A program made the position numbers and the translations under genes. Below the pieces are notes generated by a model. The model was not told the origin of the DNA and did no database searches. It saw only the letters and a program-made list of their open reading frames with translations. A stretch of DNA of 40,221 nucleotides from Acidobacteriaceae bacterium. Lineage in GTDB: Bacteria; Acidobacteriota; Terriglobia; Terriglobales; Acidobacteriaceae. Of the stretch, positions 17,962 to 27,024 are shown piece after piece; within the stretch, counting starts at the first letter, position 1, and each line of letters opens with the position of its first letter. The stretch covers positions 1 to 40,221 of the forward strand of contig PKXQ01000077.1 of the NCBI GenBank assembly GCA_003132405.1, read 5' to 3'.

Positions 17962-19434
17962 ATGTTTGAAAATGTCAGGTACAAAAGTACTGCGAGGAAA
18001 ATTCCAGTCTTCCTTGCTTTGTTGTTCGCCTTTTGCACCATCCCTCCTGCGCATGCACAAGGGGCAGCGAAGCGAAATGAGGTGGTGACGGACGCCGTTG
18101 CGGAGAGTCAAGCAGCCGCAATTGCGTCGCTTCGGACAATCAACATTGCCGAGATGACCTACGCGGTAACTTACATGCGTGGGTACAGTTCCACGTTGAC
18201 AGCATTGGCTGGTAGCACGGCTGATCCGCCCAAGTACACAGCCGCGGCCCTGATCGATAGCGAACTCGGAAGTGGGGTCAAGAATGGCTATACCTTCACC
18301 TACACGACACTGGTGTCCGGCGGAAGGCCTAGCCTTTATACCGTTACCGCTAAACCAGTAAATGGCGCCGGCAATGGCAACTTCTACTTCACCGACCAAT
18401 CCGGAATGATCCGTCAAAATAACGCTCAGCCCGCCACGGTGCAGGACTCCGGTGTGTCGAAGGTTATCAGGCTAGACCCCGCGCTTGATGACGTCGTGCC
18501 CGCGGACGTGCACGTTGAAGTACTCGCAGATCTGGGGCTCACCCGAGGTTCACTCACCGAGGGGCCGGTCTGGGTCCGTAAGGGTGGATACCTCCTTTTT
18601 AGCGACATCCCTGCGAACGCGATCGACAAGTGGACACCCGATGGCGCGATTTCAGTGTTTCTGACTCCTAGTGGATACACCGGTACTGGGCCGTCGGAGT
18701 CCAAGTGGACCCACAACGGGCGTGCGTTAGTCCACCTCATCGGTTCGGTGGCAACGACAATAGATCCGCAAGGTCGGGTTGTTTTTTGCGCGCAAGGAGA
18801 TCGGACGATCGTACGACTGGAAAACGACGGTCGACGCACGGTCCTGGCGGATCGTTACGAAGGCAAACGACTCAATAGCCCAAATGATCTTGTTTACAAA
18901 TCAGATGGAGCTCTGTATTTCACCGATCCTTACTCTGGCTTGCAAGACGGGGACAAAGACCCGAAGCGGGAGCTACCTTTCGCAGGAATTTTTCTTCTCA
19001 AGGACGGAAAGCTCCAGGTACTCGACAAGAGCTTGAAGCTTCCGAACGGCCTCGTTTTGTCACCCGATGAGAAGTATTTCTATGCCATCGACTCCGCCAA
19101 GAGCCACATCATTCGGTACAGAATCCTGCCTGATGACACGATTGCCGATGGCCAGGTTTTTCTCGATGTGAGTAAAGAACACCTCACTGCCGACGGCACG
19201 GACAGAGGAGAACTCGATGGCATGAAGGTTGACCGACTGGGCAATGTCTATACCAGTGGCCCTGACGGGGTCTGGATCATTTCGCCGGAGGGCAAGCATT
19301 TGGGAACAATCGTGACTCCGACACGCATCTGCAACCCGGCGTTCGGAGACAGCGACGGGAAAGCGCTTTATTTGACGACCCATACCGGGGAGTTGTATCG
19401 GGTTCGCCTCAAGATCGAGGGAGTTCGTCCCTAA
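17962..19434 (+). CDS. Secreted SMP-30/gluconolactonase-like enzyme with pilin-like N-terminal domain (1)
   Basis: A 490-residue exported fusion. A signal peptide (VFLALLFAFCTIPPAHA, then Q) is followed at about 45-165 by a domain resembling the globular part of Acidobacteriota type IV pilin/pseudopilin proteins: AIASLRTINIAEMTYAVTYM, ALIDSELGSGVKNGYTFTY and FYFTDQSGMIR. Residues about 180-490 are an SMP-30/gluconolactonase propeller: LTEGPVWVRKGGYLLFSD (metal-ligand Glu), NSPNDLVYKSDGALYFTDP, PNGLVLSPDEKYFYAID and DGMKVDRLGNVYTSGPDGVW. The metal-binding Glu, Asn and Asp positions are present, so a calcium-dependent lactonase or esterase activity is plausible; the substrate is unknown. Unlike a true pilin, the hydrophobic methylated helix is replaced by a cleavable signal peptide. 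GGGGGGATG precedes the start. Confidence 0.88.
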   Translation: MFENVRYKSTARKIPVFLALLFAFCTIPPAHAQGAAKRNEVVTDAVAESQAAAIASLRTINIAEMTYAVTYMRGYSSTLTALAGSTADPPKYTAAALIDSELGSGVKNGYTFTYTTLVSGGRPSLYTVTAKPVNGAGNGNFYFTDQSGMIRQNNAQPATVQDSGVSKVIRLDPALDDVVPADVHVEVLADLGLTRGSLTEGPVWVRKGGYLLFSDIPANAIDKWTPDGAISVFLTPSGYTGTGPSESKWTHNGRALVHLIGSVATTIDPQGRVVFCAQGDRTIVRLENDGRRTVLADRYEGKRLNSPNDLVYKSDGALYFTDPYSGLQDGDKDPKRELPFAGIFLLKDGKLQVLDKSLKLPNGLVLSPDEKYFYAIDSAKSHIIRYRILPDDTIADGQVFLDVSKEHLTADGTDRGELDGMKVDRLGNVYTSGPDGVWIISPEGKHLGTIVTPTRICNPAFGDSDGKALYLTTHTGELYRVRLKIEGVRP

Positions 19435-19519
19435 TGTGGTGATCTCCAGCTAGGTTTGAAATGCTTCCTTTGAGTACTTAGGTGCCCGGTCTGCCAAGAA
19501 GGATGTATATCAAAGAAGC

Positions 19520-19556
19520 TAGCCCGTCTCGAGGAAAGAGCGAGCTGGGGTTTTTG
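19520..19556 (+). terminator. Candidate terminator after the first lactonase gene
   Basis: An imperfect stem (CCCGTCTCG pairing with CGAGCTGGGG, small bulges, loop AGGAAAGAG) is followed by GTTTTTGG at about 19550. It lies between the first lactonase gene and the receptor gene and may attenuate read-through. The U-tract is short. Confidence 0.35.
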
Positions 19557-19617
19557 GTGGCGGGATAAGCGAGAGCGGTGACGTTGGTCAATTGTCTGCA
19601 AGTCGGAGAAGAACACA

Positions 19618-22600
19618 ATGAAGATCTCGCCGAAGTACATCTACGCCATTAAAATTCTTATCCTTTTGGCATTCACGAACTTTGCGGCCCGCTCAATGTA
19701 CGGCCAGGGAGCAGGAGCGACACTATCAGGGACGGTTACGGACGCGTCAGGCGCTGTGATCTCCAATATCGAAATATCAATCCACAACACCGCCACCGGA
19801 GTCACTCGGGAAATCACAACCGATTCGGCCGGCTTTTATTCCGCGCCGAACCTGTTGCCGGCGACGTATGACGTCACGGCCTCGGGCTCGAAGTTCTCCA
19901 CTCAAGTGCAAACGGGCATCGCACTTGGAGTTGGGGGCTCTCGGGTTTTGAATTTCTCCCTGAAGATTGGGCAAGTGAACGAAAAAGTTGTGGTGGAGGC
20001 GACAACCGCTGGCGTGGAAACCGGGTCGTCAACCATCAGCGGCGAGGTTGGGAGCGTCGCGGTGCGCGAGTTGCCTCTAAATGGTCGGGATTGGACTCAA
20101 CTCGCGACTCTCGAGCCCGGAGTAACTTCGACCGTTTCGATACAAGCCAATGCCGGTACTATCTTGAGAATCACACGTGGTTTTGGAACGACATTGGCGA
20201 TATCCGGAACTCGTCCAGAACAGAACAGTTACCGTATTGACGGTATTAATGTCAACAATTACGTGAACGGTTCTCCTGGGAGCGTAACTGGCGGGACCCT
20301 GGGAGTTGATGCTCTGCAAGAGTTCTCAGTTGTGACGAGTAACTATTCGGCGGAATATGGGCGGACCTCAGGTGGCATTGTTAACGCCATCACCAGGTCC
20401 GGGACCAATACGGTGCACGGTAATGCATACGAGTTCTTGCGCAACAGTGCGTTGGACGCCCGCAATTACTTTGATGGCCCGAACATCCCGGAATTTCGGC
20501 GAAATCAATTCGGGGCCTCTGCTGGCGGACCGATTTGGAAGGATCACACGTTCGTCTTCGCAGACTATGAGGGAATCCGCCAGAACCTAGGTCTGACTAG
20601 CTTGTCGGATGTCCCTTCCCTCGATGCACGCAACGGGATTCTCCATAATGCCAATGGGACAACAACGACGGTTACAGTTGACCCGCTTGTAAAACCGTTT
20701 TTGCCGGCGTGGCCGGTTCCTAACGGACAAATCTTAGCGCCCGGCAACGTGGGAATTTTTTTACTTGTCGGCCAGCAGATTACGTCCGAAAACTTTTACA
20801 GCGCGCGAGTTGATCACAACATTTCCGAGAAAGACAGCCTTTTTGGCAGCTGGCAATGGGATCATGGTACGGTTAACTCACCCGACACGTTAAACAATAT
20901 CCTCTTTCCCGGCGAGACGAGTCGAGTGTTCGTTGGGATCGAAGAGAATCATATTTTTTCCTCGCGGCTAGTAAATTCCGTTCGAGTGGGCTACAACCGG
21001 AGCACTGCATCAACGTTCGGTTTTACGGGAATTAGTCCCCTAGCTAAGGATCCTTCCTTGGCAGCGATTCCAGGCCAGTACGCTCCCGTAATCTCGGTGA
21101 CGGACCTGACTCTCTTCCAGGGAGGTCTGAATTCCACTTCAGCGGAGTCACATGATCTTAACGCATACCAGGCATATGACGATCTCTCCTTCGTAAGGGG
21201 AACTCATAGTCTGAAATTTGGCTTTGCGGTTGAACGCGATCAAGTGAACCAACTGAAGCGAACAAACCCCGGTGGCGAATTTGTATTTAACTCACTGATT
21301 TCTTTCTTGACCAACAATCCCAAATCCTTCACTGGCCCTGACTCATCCGCTCCCGATCTTCCACGATATTATCGACAAACGATTTTCGGCGGTTACATTC
21401 AGGATGACTTTCGATGGCGACCCAACCTTACACTCAACCTAGGCCTACGCTACGAGATGTCAACAACGCCAACGGAAATTAATAACAGACTCAGTAATCT
21501 AGTCAACGTAACGGATGCAGAGCCTCGCATCGGCTTTCCGCTGTTTGCAAACCCAACGTATCGAAACTTCGAGCCGCGCATCGGCTTCGCCTGGAATCCG
21601 TTCCGGAATGGAAAGAATGTTATCCGAGGCGGCTTCGGAATTTTTGATGTTCTTCCACTGGTCTATGAATACGGCACGCTCGACGCGCTCGATGCCCCGT
21701 TTGCCAACACAGCCCAGGTATTGCCGGCCCCCGCGGGATCTTTCCCAACGGGAGCATATTCCCTCATCGTTGGCAAGTCTCTCGGCTTAAAGTATTTTCA
21801 CATAGATCCCAATCCCCACCGCAATTATGTTATGCAGTGGAACCTGAACGTTCAGCGCCAGCTTACTTCAGATCTTGCAGCGTCGGTCGCATACGTTGGC
21901 TCTCGTTCGGTGCACGTTGCCCAATCGTCCTCTGATGCGAATTTCGTAGTGCCAACTCTGACTTCCGCAGGTCTACTGTGGCCCGCGCCGATCGGCAGCG
22001 GCACTACGCAAAATACTAACCCTAACGTAGGTCGCATTGATTATCTGGATTGGGGGGCGACGGCAAACTACAACGCGCTTCAGGCCCAACTTACCCAGAG
22101 GTTCAGCCATGGCTTTCTGGCTCAAGCATCGTACACGTGGAGCAAAGCACTCGATGAGGGCTCGAGCATAGAAACTTCCAATTCCTTTTTAAATTCTGTT
22201 GTTATCCCTCTGTATCTTTACCCAAAGCTAAGATATGGCCCGTCCGATTACGACATTGGCCAGAGTCTAACGCTTTATTACACATGGGTACTCCCAACCA
22301 CGGGGTTACTCAAAGAGAGTCCGATGGGATGGGCAATTCGCGGATGGCAAGTGGGTGGAATTCTTACTGTCCAGACTGGATTGCCCTTCACACCCATAAT
22401 CGGTGGCGACCCGCTTGGGATGAACAGCACGGATACAACGGACTATCCTAATCGTATCAAGAACGGACCTGGGTGCCAAACCGCGGTTAATCCTGGTAAC
22501 GTCAATAGCTACATAAACCTCAATTGCTTGGTCCTTCCACTAGTTCCTCCATCTCTCTCAGGGCTATGCGCTCCATTTCCGACTGTACCTGGTACCTGCT

Positions 22601-22887
22601 CGAACCTTCTGGGCAATGCAAGCCGTAATTCTCTGGTTGGCCCGGGTCTTTTGAACTTCGATTTTTCTCTGTTCAAGAACAACTATGTTCCACGAATTTC
22701 AGACAGTTTCAACGTTCAGTTTCGGGTGGAGTTTTTCAATGTGTTTAATCACTCCAATTTTAATGCGCCAATCGACAACAGCACAATATTCAATCAAGAC
22801 GGTTCGCCCGCTCCGGGTGCTGGTCTGATTGATTCGACCTCCACGGCTGCCAGGGAAATCCAATTCGGACTGAAGGTTATATGGTAG
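19618..22887 (+). CDS. Oar-like TonB-dependent receptor (2)
   Basis: A 1089-residue outer-membrane receptor. After a signal peptide (ILILLAFTNFAARSMYG, then Q) comes a carboxypeptidase-regulatory-like domain (about 35-125: LSGTVTDASGAVISNIEISI, SAGFYSAPNLLPATYDV), a plug with LPLNGRDWTQL, SYRIDGINVNNYVNG and SAEYGRTSGGIVNAITRSGT, then a long barrel ending in an aromatic residue (FGLKVIW). LPLNGRD is a hallmark of the Acidobacteriota Oar-like group. The start ATG 19618 has GGAGAAG at about 7 nt. It lies between two closely related secreted lactonases on the same strand, suggesting that all three handle one substrate, with this protein importing the substrate or its product through the outer membrane. 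Confidence 0.95.
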   Translation: MKISPKYIYAIKILILLAFTNFAARSMYGQGAGATLSGTVTDASGAVISNIEISIHNTATGVTREITTDSAGFYSAPNLLPATYDVTASGSKFSTQVQTGIALGVGGSRVLNFSLKIGQVNEKVVVEATTAGVETGSSTISGEVGSVAVRELPLNGRDWTQLATLEPGVTSTVSIQANAGTILRITRGFGTTLAISGTRPEQNSYRIDGINVNNYVNGSPGSVTGGTLGVDALQEFSVVTSNYSAEYGRTSGGIVNAITRSGTNTVHGNAYEFLRNSALDARNYFDGPNIPEFRRNQFGASAGGPIWKDHTFVFADYEGIRQNLGLTSLSDVPSLDARNGILHNANGTTTTVTVDPLVKPFLPAWPVPNGQILAPGNVGIFLLVGQQITSENFYSARVDHNISEKDSLFGSWQWDHGTVNSPDTLNNILFPGETSRVFVGIEENHIFSSRLVNSVRVGYNRSTASTFGFTGISPLAKDPSLAAIPGQYAPVISVTDLTLFQGGLNSTSAESHDLNAYQAYDDLSFVRGTHSLKFGFAVERDQVNQLKRTNPGGEFVFNSLISFLTNNPKSFTGPDSSAPDLPRYYRQTIFGGYIQDDFRWRPNLTLNLGLRYEMSTTPTEINNRLSNLVNVTDAEPRIGFPLFANPTYRNFEPRIGFAWNPFRNGKNVIRGGFGIFDVLPLVYEYGTLDALDAPFANTAQVLPAPAGSFPTGAYSLIVGKSLGLKYFHIDPNPHRNYVMQWNLNVQRQLTSDLAASVAYVGSRSVHVAQSSSDANFVVPTLTSAGLLWPAPIGSGTTQNTNPNVGRIDYLDWGATANYNALQAQLTQRFSHGFLAQASYTWSKALDEGSSIETSNSFLNSVVIPLYLYPKLRYGPSDYDIGQSLTLYYTWVLPTTGLLKESPMGWAIRGWQVGGILTVQTGLPFTPIIGGDPLGMNSTDTTDYPNRIKNGPGCQTAVNPGNVNSYINLNCLVLPLVPPSLSGLCAPFPTVPGTCSNLLGNASRNSLVGPGLLNFDFSLFKNNYVPRISDSFNVQFRVEFFNVFNHSNFNAPIDNSTIFNQDGSPAPGAGLIDSTSTAAREIQFGLKVIW

Positions 22888-22972
22888 GAGGCGGCTCGTC
22901 CAACGACTCCGATGTTCGATGACGATTGACGATTTTGAGCTAATTGTGCTCGTGCGGAAAAGGAGATTTTGG

Positions 22973-24430
22973 TTGGCTATTTCAAAGAGTCATGTTCTCA
23001 GAGTGGCCGCGATCTTGGCCTGCAGTGTTCTTCTACCATATTCCTCGCAGAAGCGACAGGCAGCAGCGCAATCTGCGGACACGGCGGACGTGATCGCTCA
23101 AAATCAAAAGGCAGCGGTAGCGTCGCTTCAGGAGATCAATGCGGCTGAGACAGCCTTCGCGACGACTTACATGCGTGGATATAGCTCAAAATTGAGTGTA
23201 TTGGCTGGTAGAACGCCTGATCCACCTAGATACGCAGCTGCAGGCTTGATCGATAATGAACTTGGTAAGGGGGTCAAGAACGGTTACGCCTTCACCTATA
23301 TGACAGAGGTATCGGACGGGAGGCCTAGTACTTACGCCGTCACTGCTAGTCCCGTAAATGGAGCCGGCAATGGCAACTTCTACTTCACCGACCAATCCGG
23401 AGTGATCCGTCAAAACAGCAATAGGCCTGCGACGGTGCACGATTTGGCTGTGCCGCTTGAGTTAATCAAACTAGACTCCGCGCTTGATGACATCGTGCCC
23501 GCGGACGTACACGTTGAAGTACTCGCAGATTTGGGACTCACGCGAGGTTCACTCACCGAGGGGCCGGTCTGGGTCCGTAAGGGTGGATACCTGCTCTTCA
23601 GCGATGTTCCCGCCAACGCGATCGACAAGTGGACGCCCGATGGCAAGATTTCAGTGTTTTTGACTCCGAGTGGATATACTGGTACCGGGCCGTCGGAGTC
23701 CAAGCGGACCCACAACGGGCGTGCGTTAGTCCACCTCATCGGTTCGGTTGGAATCACCCTGGATCCGCAAGGGCGTGTTGTCTTCTGTGCGCAAGGCGAC
23801 CGGATGATCGTACGGCTGGAGGAAAATGGTCGGCGCACGATATTGGCCGAACGCTACGAGGGCAAGCGACTCAATAGCACAAACGACCTCGTCTACAAAT
23901 CGGACGGAGCGCTGTATTTCACGGATCCTAACTCCGGCTTACAAAGGGGGGAGACCGACCCTCGGAAAGAACTACCCTTCGCAGGAATTTTTCTCCTCAA
24001 GGATGGGAAGCTCCAAGTTCTTGATTTCAAGGGTCGCCCGAATGGTCTCGCATTGTCTCCTGACGAGAAATACTTCTATGCGATCGACAGCACGCGGAAC
24101 ACCATAACTCGTTTCACGATTCTACCTGACGACACGATCGCTGATGGCCACTTATTCGCGGACATGAACGGGGAACATCTCACCGCTGATGGTAAGGATC
24201 GCGGTGGTCCCGACGGGATGAAAGTAGATCGGAATGGCAATGTCTACAGCAGCGGACCCGATGGAGTGTGGGTAATGTCTCCGGAAGGAAAGCACTTGGG
24301 AACGATTATAACCCCAACGCGAATCACCAACATTGCTTTCGGTGACGCCGACGGGAAAATGCTTTATTTGACCACCCACACCGGAGAGTTGTACCGGGTG
24401 CACCTCAAGATTGAGGGGGTTCGCCCTTAG
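22973..24430 (+). CDS. Secreted SMP-30/gluconolactonase-like enzyme with pilin-like N-terminal domain (2)
   Basis: A paralogue of the gene at 17962 with the same order: signal peptide (LRVAAILACSVLLPYSS, later AAAQSA), pilin-like domain (AVASLQEINAAETAFATTYM, GLIDNELGKGVKNGYAFTY, FYFTDQSGVIR) and SMP-30 propeller (LTEGPVWVRKGGYLLFSD, LALSPDEKYFYAIDS, DGMKVDRNGNVYSSGPDG). The DNA of the propeller start is almost identical to the first copy, while the N-terminal part has diverged. I chose TTG 22973 because AAAGGAG lies 7 nt upstream and the signal peptide then has normal length; ATG 22919 is in frame, lacks a ribosome binding site and would add 18 residues. It follows the receptor stop closely, so co-transcription is likely. 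Confidence 0.85.
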   Translation: MAISKSHVLRVAAILACSVLLPYSSQKRQAAAQSADTADVIAQNQKAAVASLQEINAAETAFATTYMRGYSSKLSVLAGRTPDPPRYAAAGLIDNELGKGVKNGYAFTYMTEVSDGRPSTYAVTASPVNGAGNGNFYFTDQSGVIRQNSNRPATVHDLAVPLELIKLDSALDDIVPADVHVEVLADLGLTRGSLTEGPVWVRKGGYLLFSDVPANAIDKWTPDGKISVFLTPSGYTGTGPSESKRTHNGRALVHLIGSVGITLDPQGRVVFCAQGDRMIVRLEENGRRTILAERYEGKRLNSTNDLVYKSDGALYFTDPNSGLQRGETDPRKELPFAGIFLLKDGKLQVLDFKGRPNGLALSPDEKYFYAIDSTRNTITRFTILPDDTIADGHLFADMNGEHLTADGKDRGGPDGMKVDRNGNVYSSGPDGVWVMSPEGKHLGTIITPTRITNIAFGDADGKMLYLTTHTGELYRVHLKIEGVRP

Positions 24431-24543
24431 CAGGTCATGCGCCTAAGTGTCCCCTGAACCAACTATGTTCCAGCTCTTAGTGCAAGAGTAAATATTGTGC
24501 AAAGGCGACTCGTAACCTGCTACACCAATTGTCGGCGGAAAGC

Positions 24544-25527
24544 ATGAAGATTGTGATTACTGATCACAGGTTCTCCCAGCTTGATCAAGAGCGTCGGGCC
24601 ATTGAGTCACAAGGTTGGGAGTTAATGGTCGGGCAGGCAACGAGCGATGATCAACTTATAGAATTGTGCGGTGATGCTGATGGCATCCTTGCCGGACGGG
24701 CCCGAATCACTGAACGTGTGATCGCAGCGATGCAGCGCTGCCGAGTTATCGTGCGCTACGGGATAGGAGTTGAGACAATCGAGATATCTGCCGCCACAAA
24801 ACACGGGATCATGGTGGCGAATGTGCCCGATTATTGCATAGATGAGGTATCGGACCATGCCTTGACTCTCTTGCTGATGCTAAGCCGGGGGGTGATTCCT
24901 GCGATGGCCTTGGCGAAGCAAGAACATTGGTCAATTTCCAAGATGCCTGCCTTGCATCGGCTGCGGGGTCAGATCTGTGGGTTGTTCGGGTCTGGAAGGA
25001 TCGGATCCATGATTGCGACTAAAGCATCCCAGATTGGGATGCACGTCATTGTCAACGATCCTTATCTTAAAGTTAGCCGCGCTCGTGCATTGGGAATTGA
25101 GCCCGTTTCTTTCGATGCTCTGCTCGCACGCTCAGACTTCATTTCACTTCACGCGCCCCTTAATGATGAGACGCGTCATATCTTCGGAGAGTCAGCGTTT
25201 CGCAAAATGAAGAATACAGCGTCTATCGTCAACACTGCGCGAGGCGGGCTAATCGACGAAGACGCTCTCGTAACTGCTCTTAATCGCGGCGAGATCTCAG
25301 GTGCTGCCCTCGACGTGATGGAATCGGAAACGGCAACGGCAGCCCGGGCAGCCTTGGTGAACAACCTCAGGGTAATTTTAACTCCGCACTCAGCGTGGCT
25401 CAGCGAGGAGGCACGCTCAACCTTGCAGGCCCGTGCTGTCGAGCAAGTGATTAGCTGCCTCAAAGGTAATAAACCCTATGGGTTGATTAATCGCACAGTC
25501 CGGCCCCGAGAATTTCGGGGGAGCTGA
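24544..25527 (+). CDS. D-2-hydroxyacid dehydrogenase (phosphoglycerate-dehydrogenase-like)
   Basis: An NAD-dependent D-isomer-specific 2-hydroxyacid dehydrogenase of 327 residues. The Rossmann loop is GLFGSGRIGS (147-155); the catalytic residues are Arg233 in VNTARGGLIDEDAL, Glu260 in AALDVMES and His282 in ILTPHSAW, all present. The family interconverts 2-hydroxy and 2-keto acids. In this setting it may oxidise or reduce the acid released by the lactonases; true serine biosynthesis is unlikely because there is no ACT domain. ATG 24544 (MKIVITDH) is preceded by GGCGGAAAG; an in-frame TTG at 24529 would add five residues. It is the first cytoplasmic enzyme of a same-strand run that continues to 30648. 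Confidence 0.9.
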   Translation: MKIVITDHRFSQLDQERRAIESQGWELMVGQATSDDQLIELCGDADGILAGRARITERVIAAMQRCRVIVRYGIGVETIEISAATKHGIMVANVPDYCIDEVSDHALTLLLMLSRGVIPAMALAKQEHWSISKMPALHRLRGQICGLFGSGRIGSMIATKASQIGMHVIVNDPYLKVSRARALGIEPVSFDALLARSDFISLHAPLNDETRHIFGESAFRKMKNTASIVNTARGGLIDEDALVTALNRGEISGAALDVMESETATAARAALVNNLRVILTPHSAWLSEEARSTLQARAVEQVISCLKGNKPYGLINRTVRPREFRGS

Positions 25528-25584
25528 AAAGTGGCAGCAAATGTCTTGTGAACTGGGATGTGATTCTCAACTAGAAGCGGACGA

Positions 25585-26946
25585 ATGAAGTCGCGGCGGT
25601 TAGCACAAGTCTCGATATATGGGCGGTGCAGGGAGCGGCCCAAGAGACTTATTTTAACGAGGTCAACTTTGCCCCAACAACGGTGGTTGAGAATTATTCC
25701 ATGCGCGCTCATCACATATACGATCGCCTATATCGACCGAGCTAACATTTCAATGGCCTTGCCTTCAGTTAGCCATAGCCTGCGAATGGATCCCGCACAG
25801 ATGGGTAAGGTGGCTGGGATTTTTTTCTGGGGTTACTTACTGCTTCAGGTTCCTGGGGGACAAATTGCGAACTCGTGGAGCGCTAAGCGATTCATTAGCA
25901 TTCTCATGGTTGCGTGGGGCATTGCCTCAGTCGGGTGTGGATTGGTTCGGAATTGGCAAGAGTTGCTGTGGATGCGGCTGCTTTTGGGGATTACTCAAGG
26001 TGGTGTATTCTCTGCCACTCTCATTCTCATCTCGCACTGGTTTCCAAGCCGCGAACGGGCACGCGCCAACGCGATGTGGATGGTATGTGGACCGCTTGCT
26101 CTAATCATATTATCGCCGTTTTCCGGCTGGATATTAGATAACTGGGACTGGCGAGTAATGCTGATTGTTGAAGGCGCACTGCCGTTTCTATGGTTGCCGC
26201 TATGGCTTAGCCTGATTTACGACTATCCACGTGAAGCGCCGTGGATTTCCCCCGAGGAACGACAATATCTCGATTCAACACTCGAACGTGAACGCGCCGA
26301 ACTCGAACCCGTTCATCCTGAACCCATCCTACGGGCGCTCCTTCGTCCGCAAGTGCTGCTGCTGATCTTGATCTATTTTCTCCGCATGGGAGCAGAAGTG
26401 GGCTTTTTATTCTGGCTGCCCAGCGCATTGGAAAAGGCGAAGAAGCTGAGCCACCTGCGAATTGGAGGGCTCGCGATGATCCCATTCATCGTGGGCATCG
26501 TCGCGATGCTGGTAATCTCCTGGCACTCCGACAAGACAGGTGAACGACGACGCCACATCTCAGCGGCGTTCGGACTAGGGGGGATCTTCTTGCTAACGGG
26601 AGCGATTGCTAGCCAACAGAAACCGGTCCTGGCGTTTGTTTGCATCTGCCTGGCGGGCATTGGAACATATGGACCGCTCGGTCCTTACTGGGCCATTCCG
26701 ACGGAAACACTTCCGCGCAATGTGGCCGCATCCGTATTGGGGGTGGTTACCGCGATCGGAAGCTTGGGAGGATTTTTTGGACCAGTTGCCGTAGGTGAAC
26801 TCAACAAGTATACGGGAAGTTTTATTTATGGGTACGGATTGTTGGGGATATGTTTGCTTGTCGTATCAGGACTTTGCCTATTCATAAATCCTCCGCTTGC
26901 CACTTCTAACTTTAAATCCCAATACGCGAGGGCCGTTTTGAAATAG
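25585..26946 (+). CDS. MFS transporter of the anion:cation symporter (ACS) type
   Basis: A 453-residue major facilitator with about 12 membrane helices. The ACS signature in helix 1, TIAYIDRANISMALP, and the loop GYLLLQVPGGQIANSWSAKR are typical of hexuronate, tartrate, glucarate and phthalate carriers. Helix pairs such as LLWMRLLLGITQGGVFSATL and VLLLILIYFLRMGAEVGFLFW are clear. The position between dehydrogenase genes suggests import of an organic or sugar acid into the cytoplasm. ATG 25585 gives a 28-residue basic lead before PQQRWLRIIP; a later non-ATG start is possible because this lead is longer than usual. Confidence 0.9.
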   Translation: MKSRRLAQVSIYGRCRERPKRLILTRSTLPQQRWLRIIPCALITYTIAYIDRANISMALPSVSHSLRMDPAQMGKVAGIFFWGYLLLQVPGGQIANSWSAKRFISILMVAWGIASVGCGLVRNWQELLWMRLLLGITQGGVFSATLILISHWFPSRERARANAMWMVCGPLALIILSPFSGWILDNWDWRVMLIVEGALPFLWLPLWLSLIYDYPREAPWISPEERQYLDSTLERERAELEPVHPEPILRALLRPQVLLLILIYFLRMGAEVGFLFWLPSALEKAKKLSHLRIGGLAMIPFIVGIVAMLVISWHSDKTGERRRHISAAFGLGGIFLLTGAIASQQKPVLAFVCICLAGIGTYGPLGPYWAIPTETLPRNVAASVLGVVTAIGSLGGFFGPVAVGELNKYTGSFIYGYGLLGICLLVVSGLCLFINPPLATSNFKSQYARAVLK

Positions 26947-27024
26947 GGACATAGGTGTTTTTGCCGTCGCAAATGCATGTGCTTTGTAATGAAGTAAGAA
27001 AATCAAACTAAAGAGGTGACGAAA

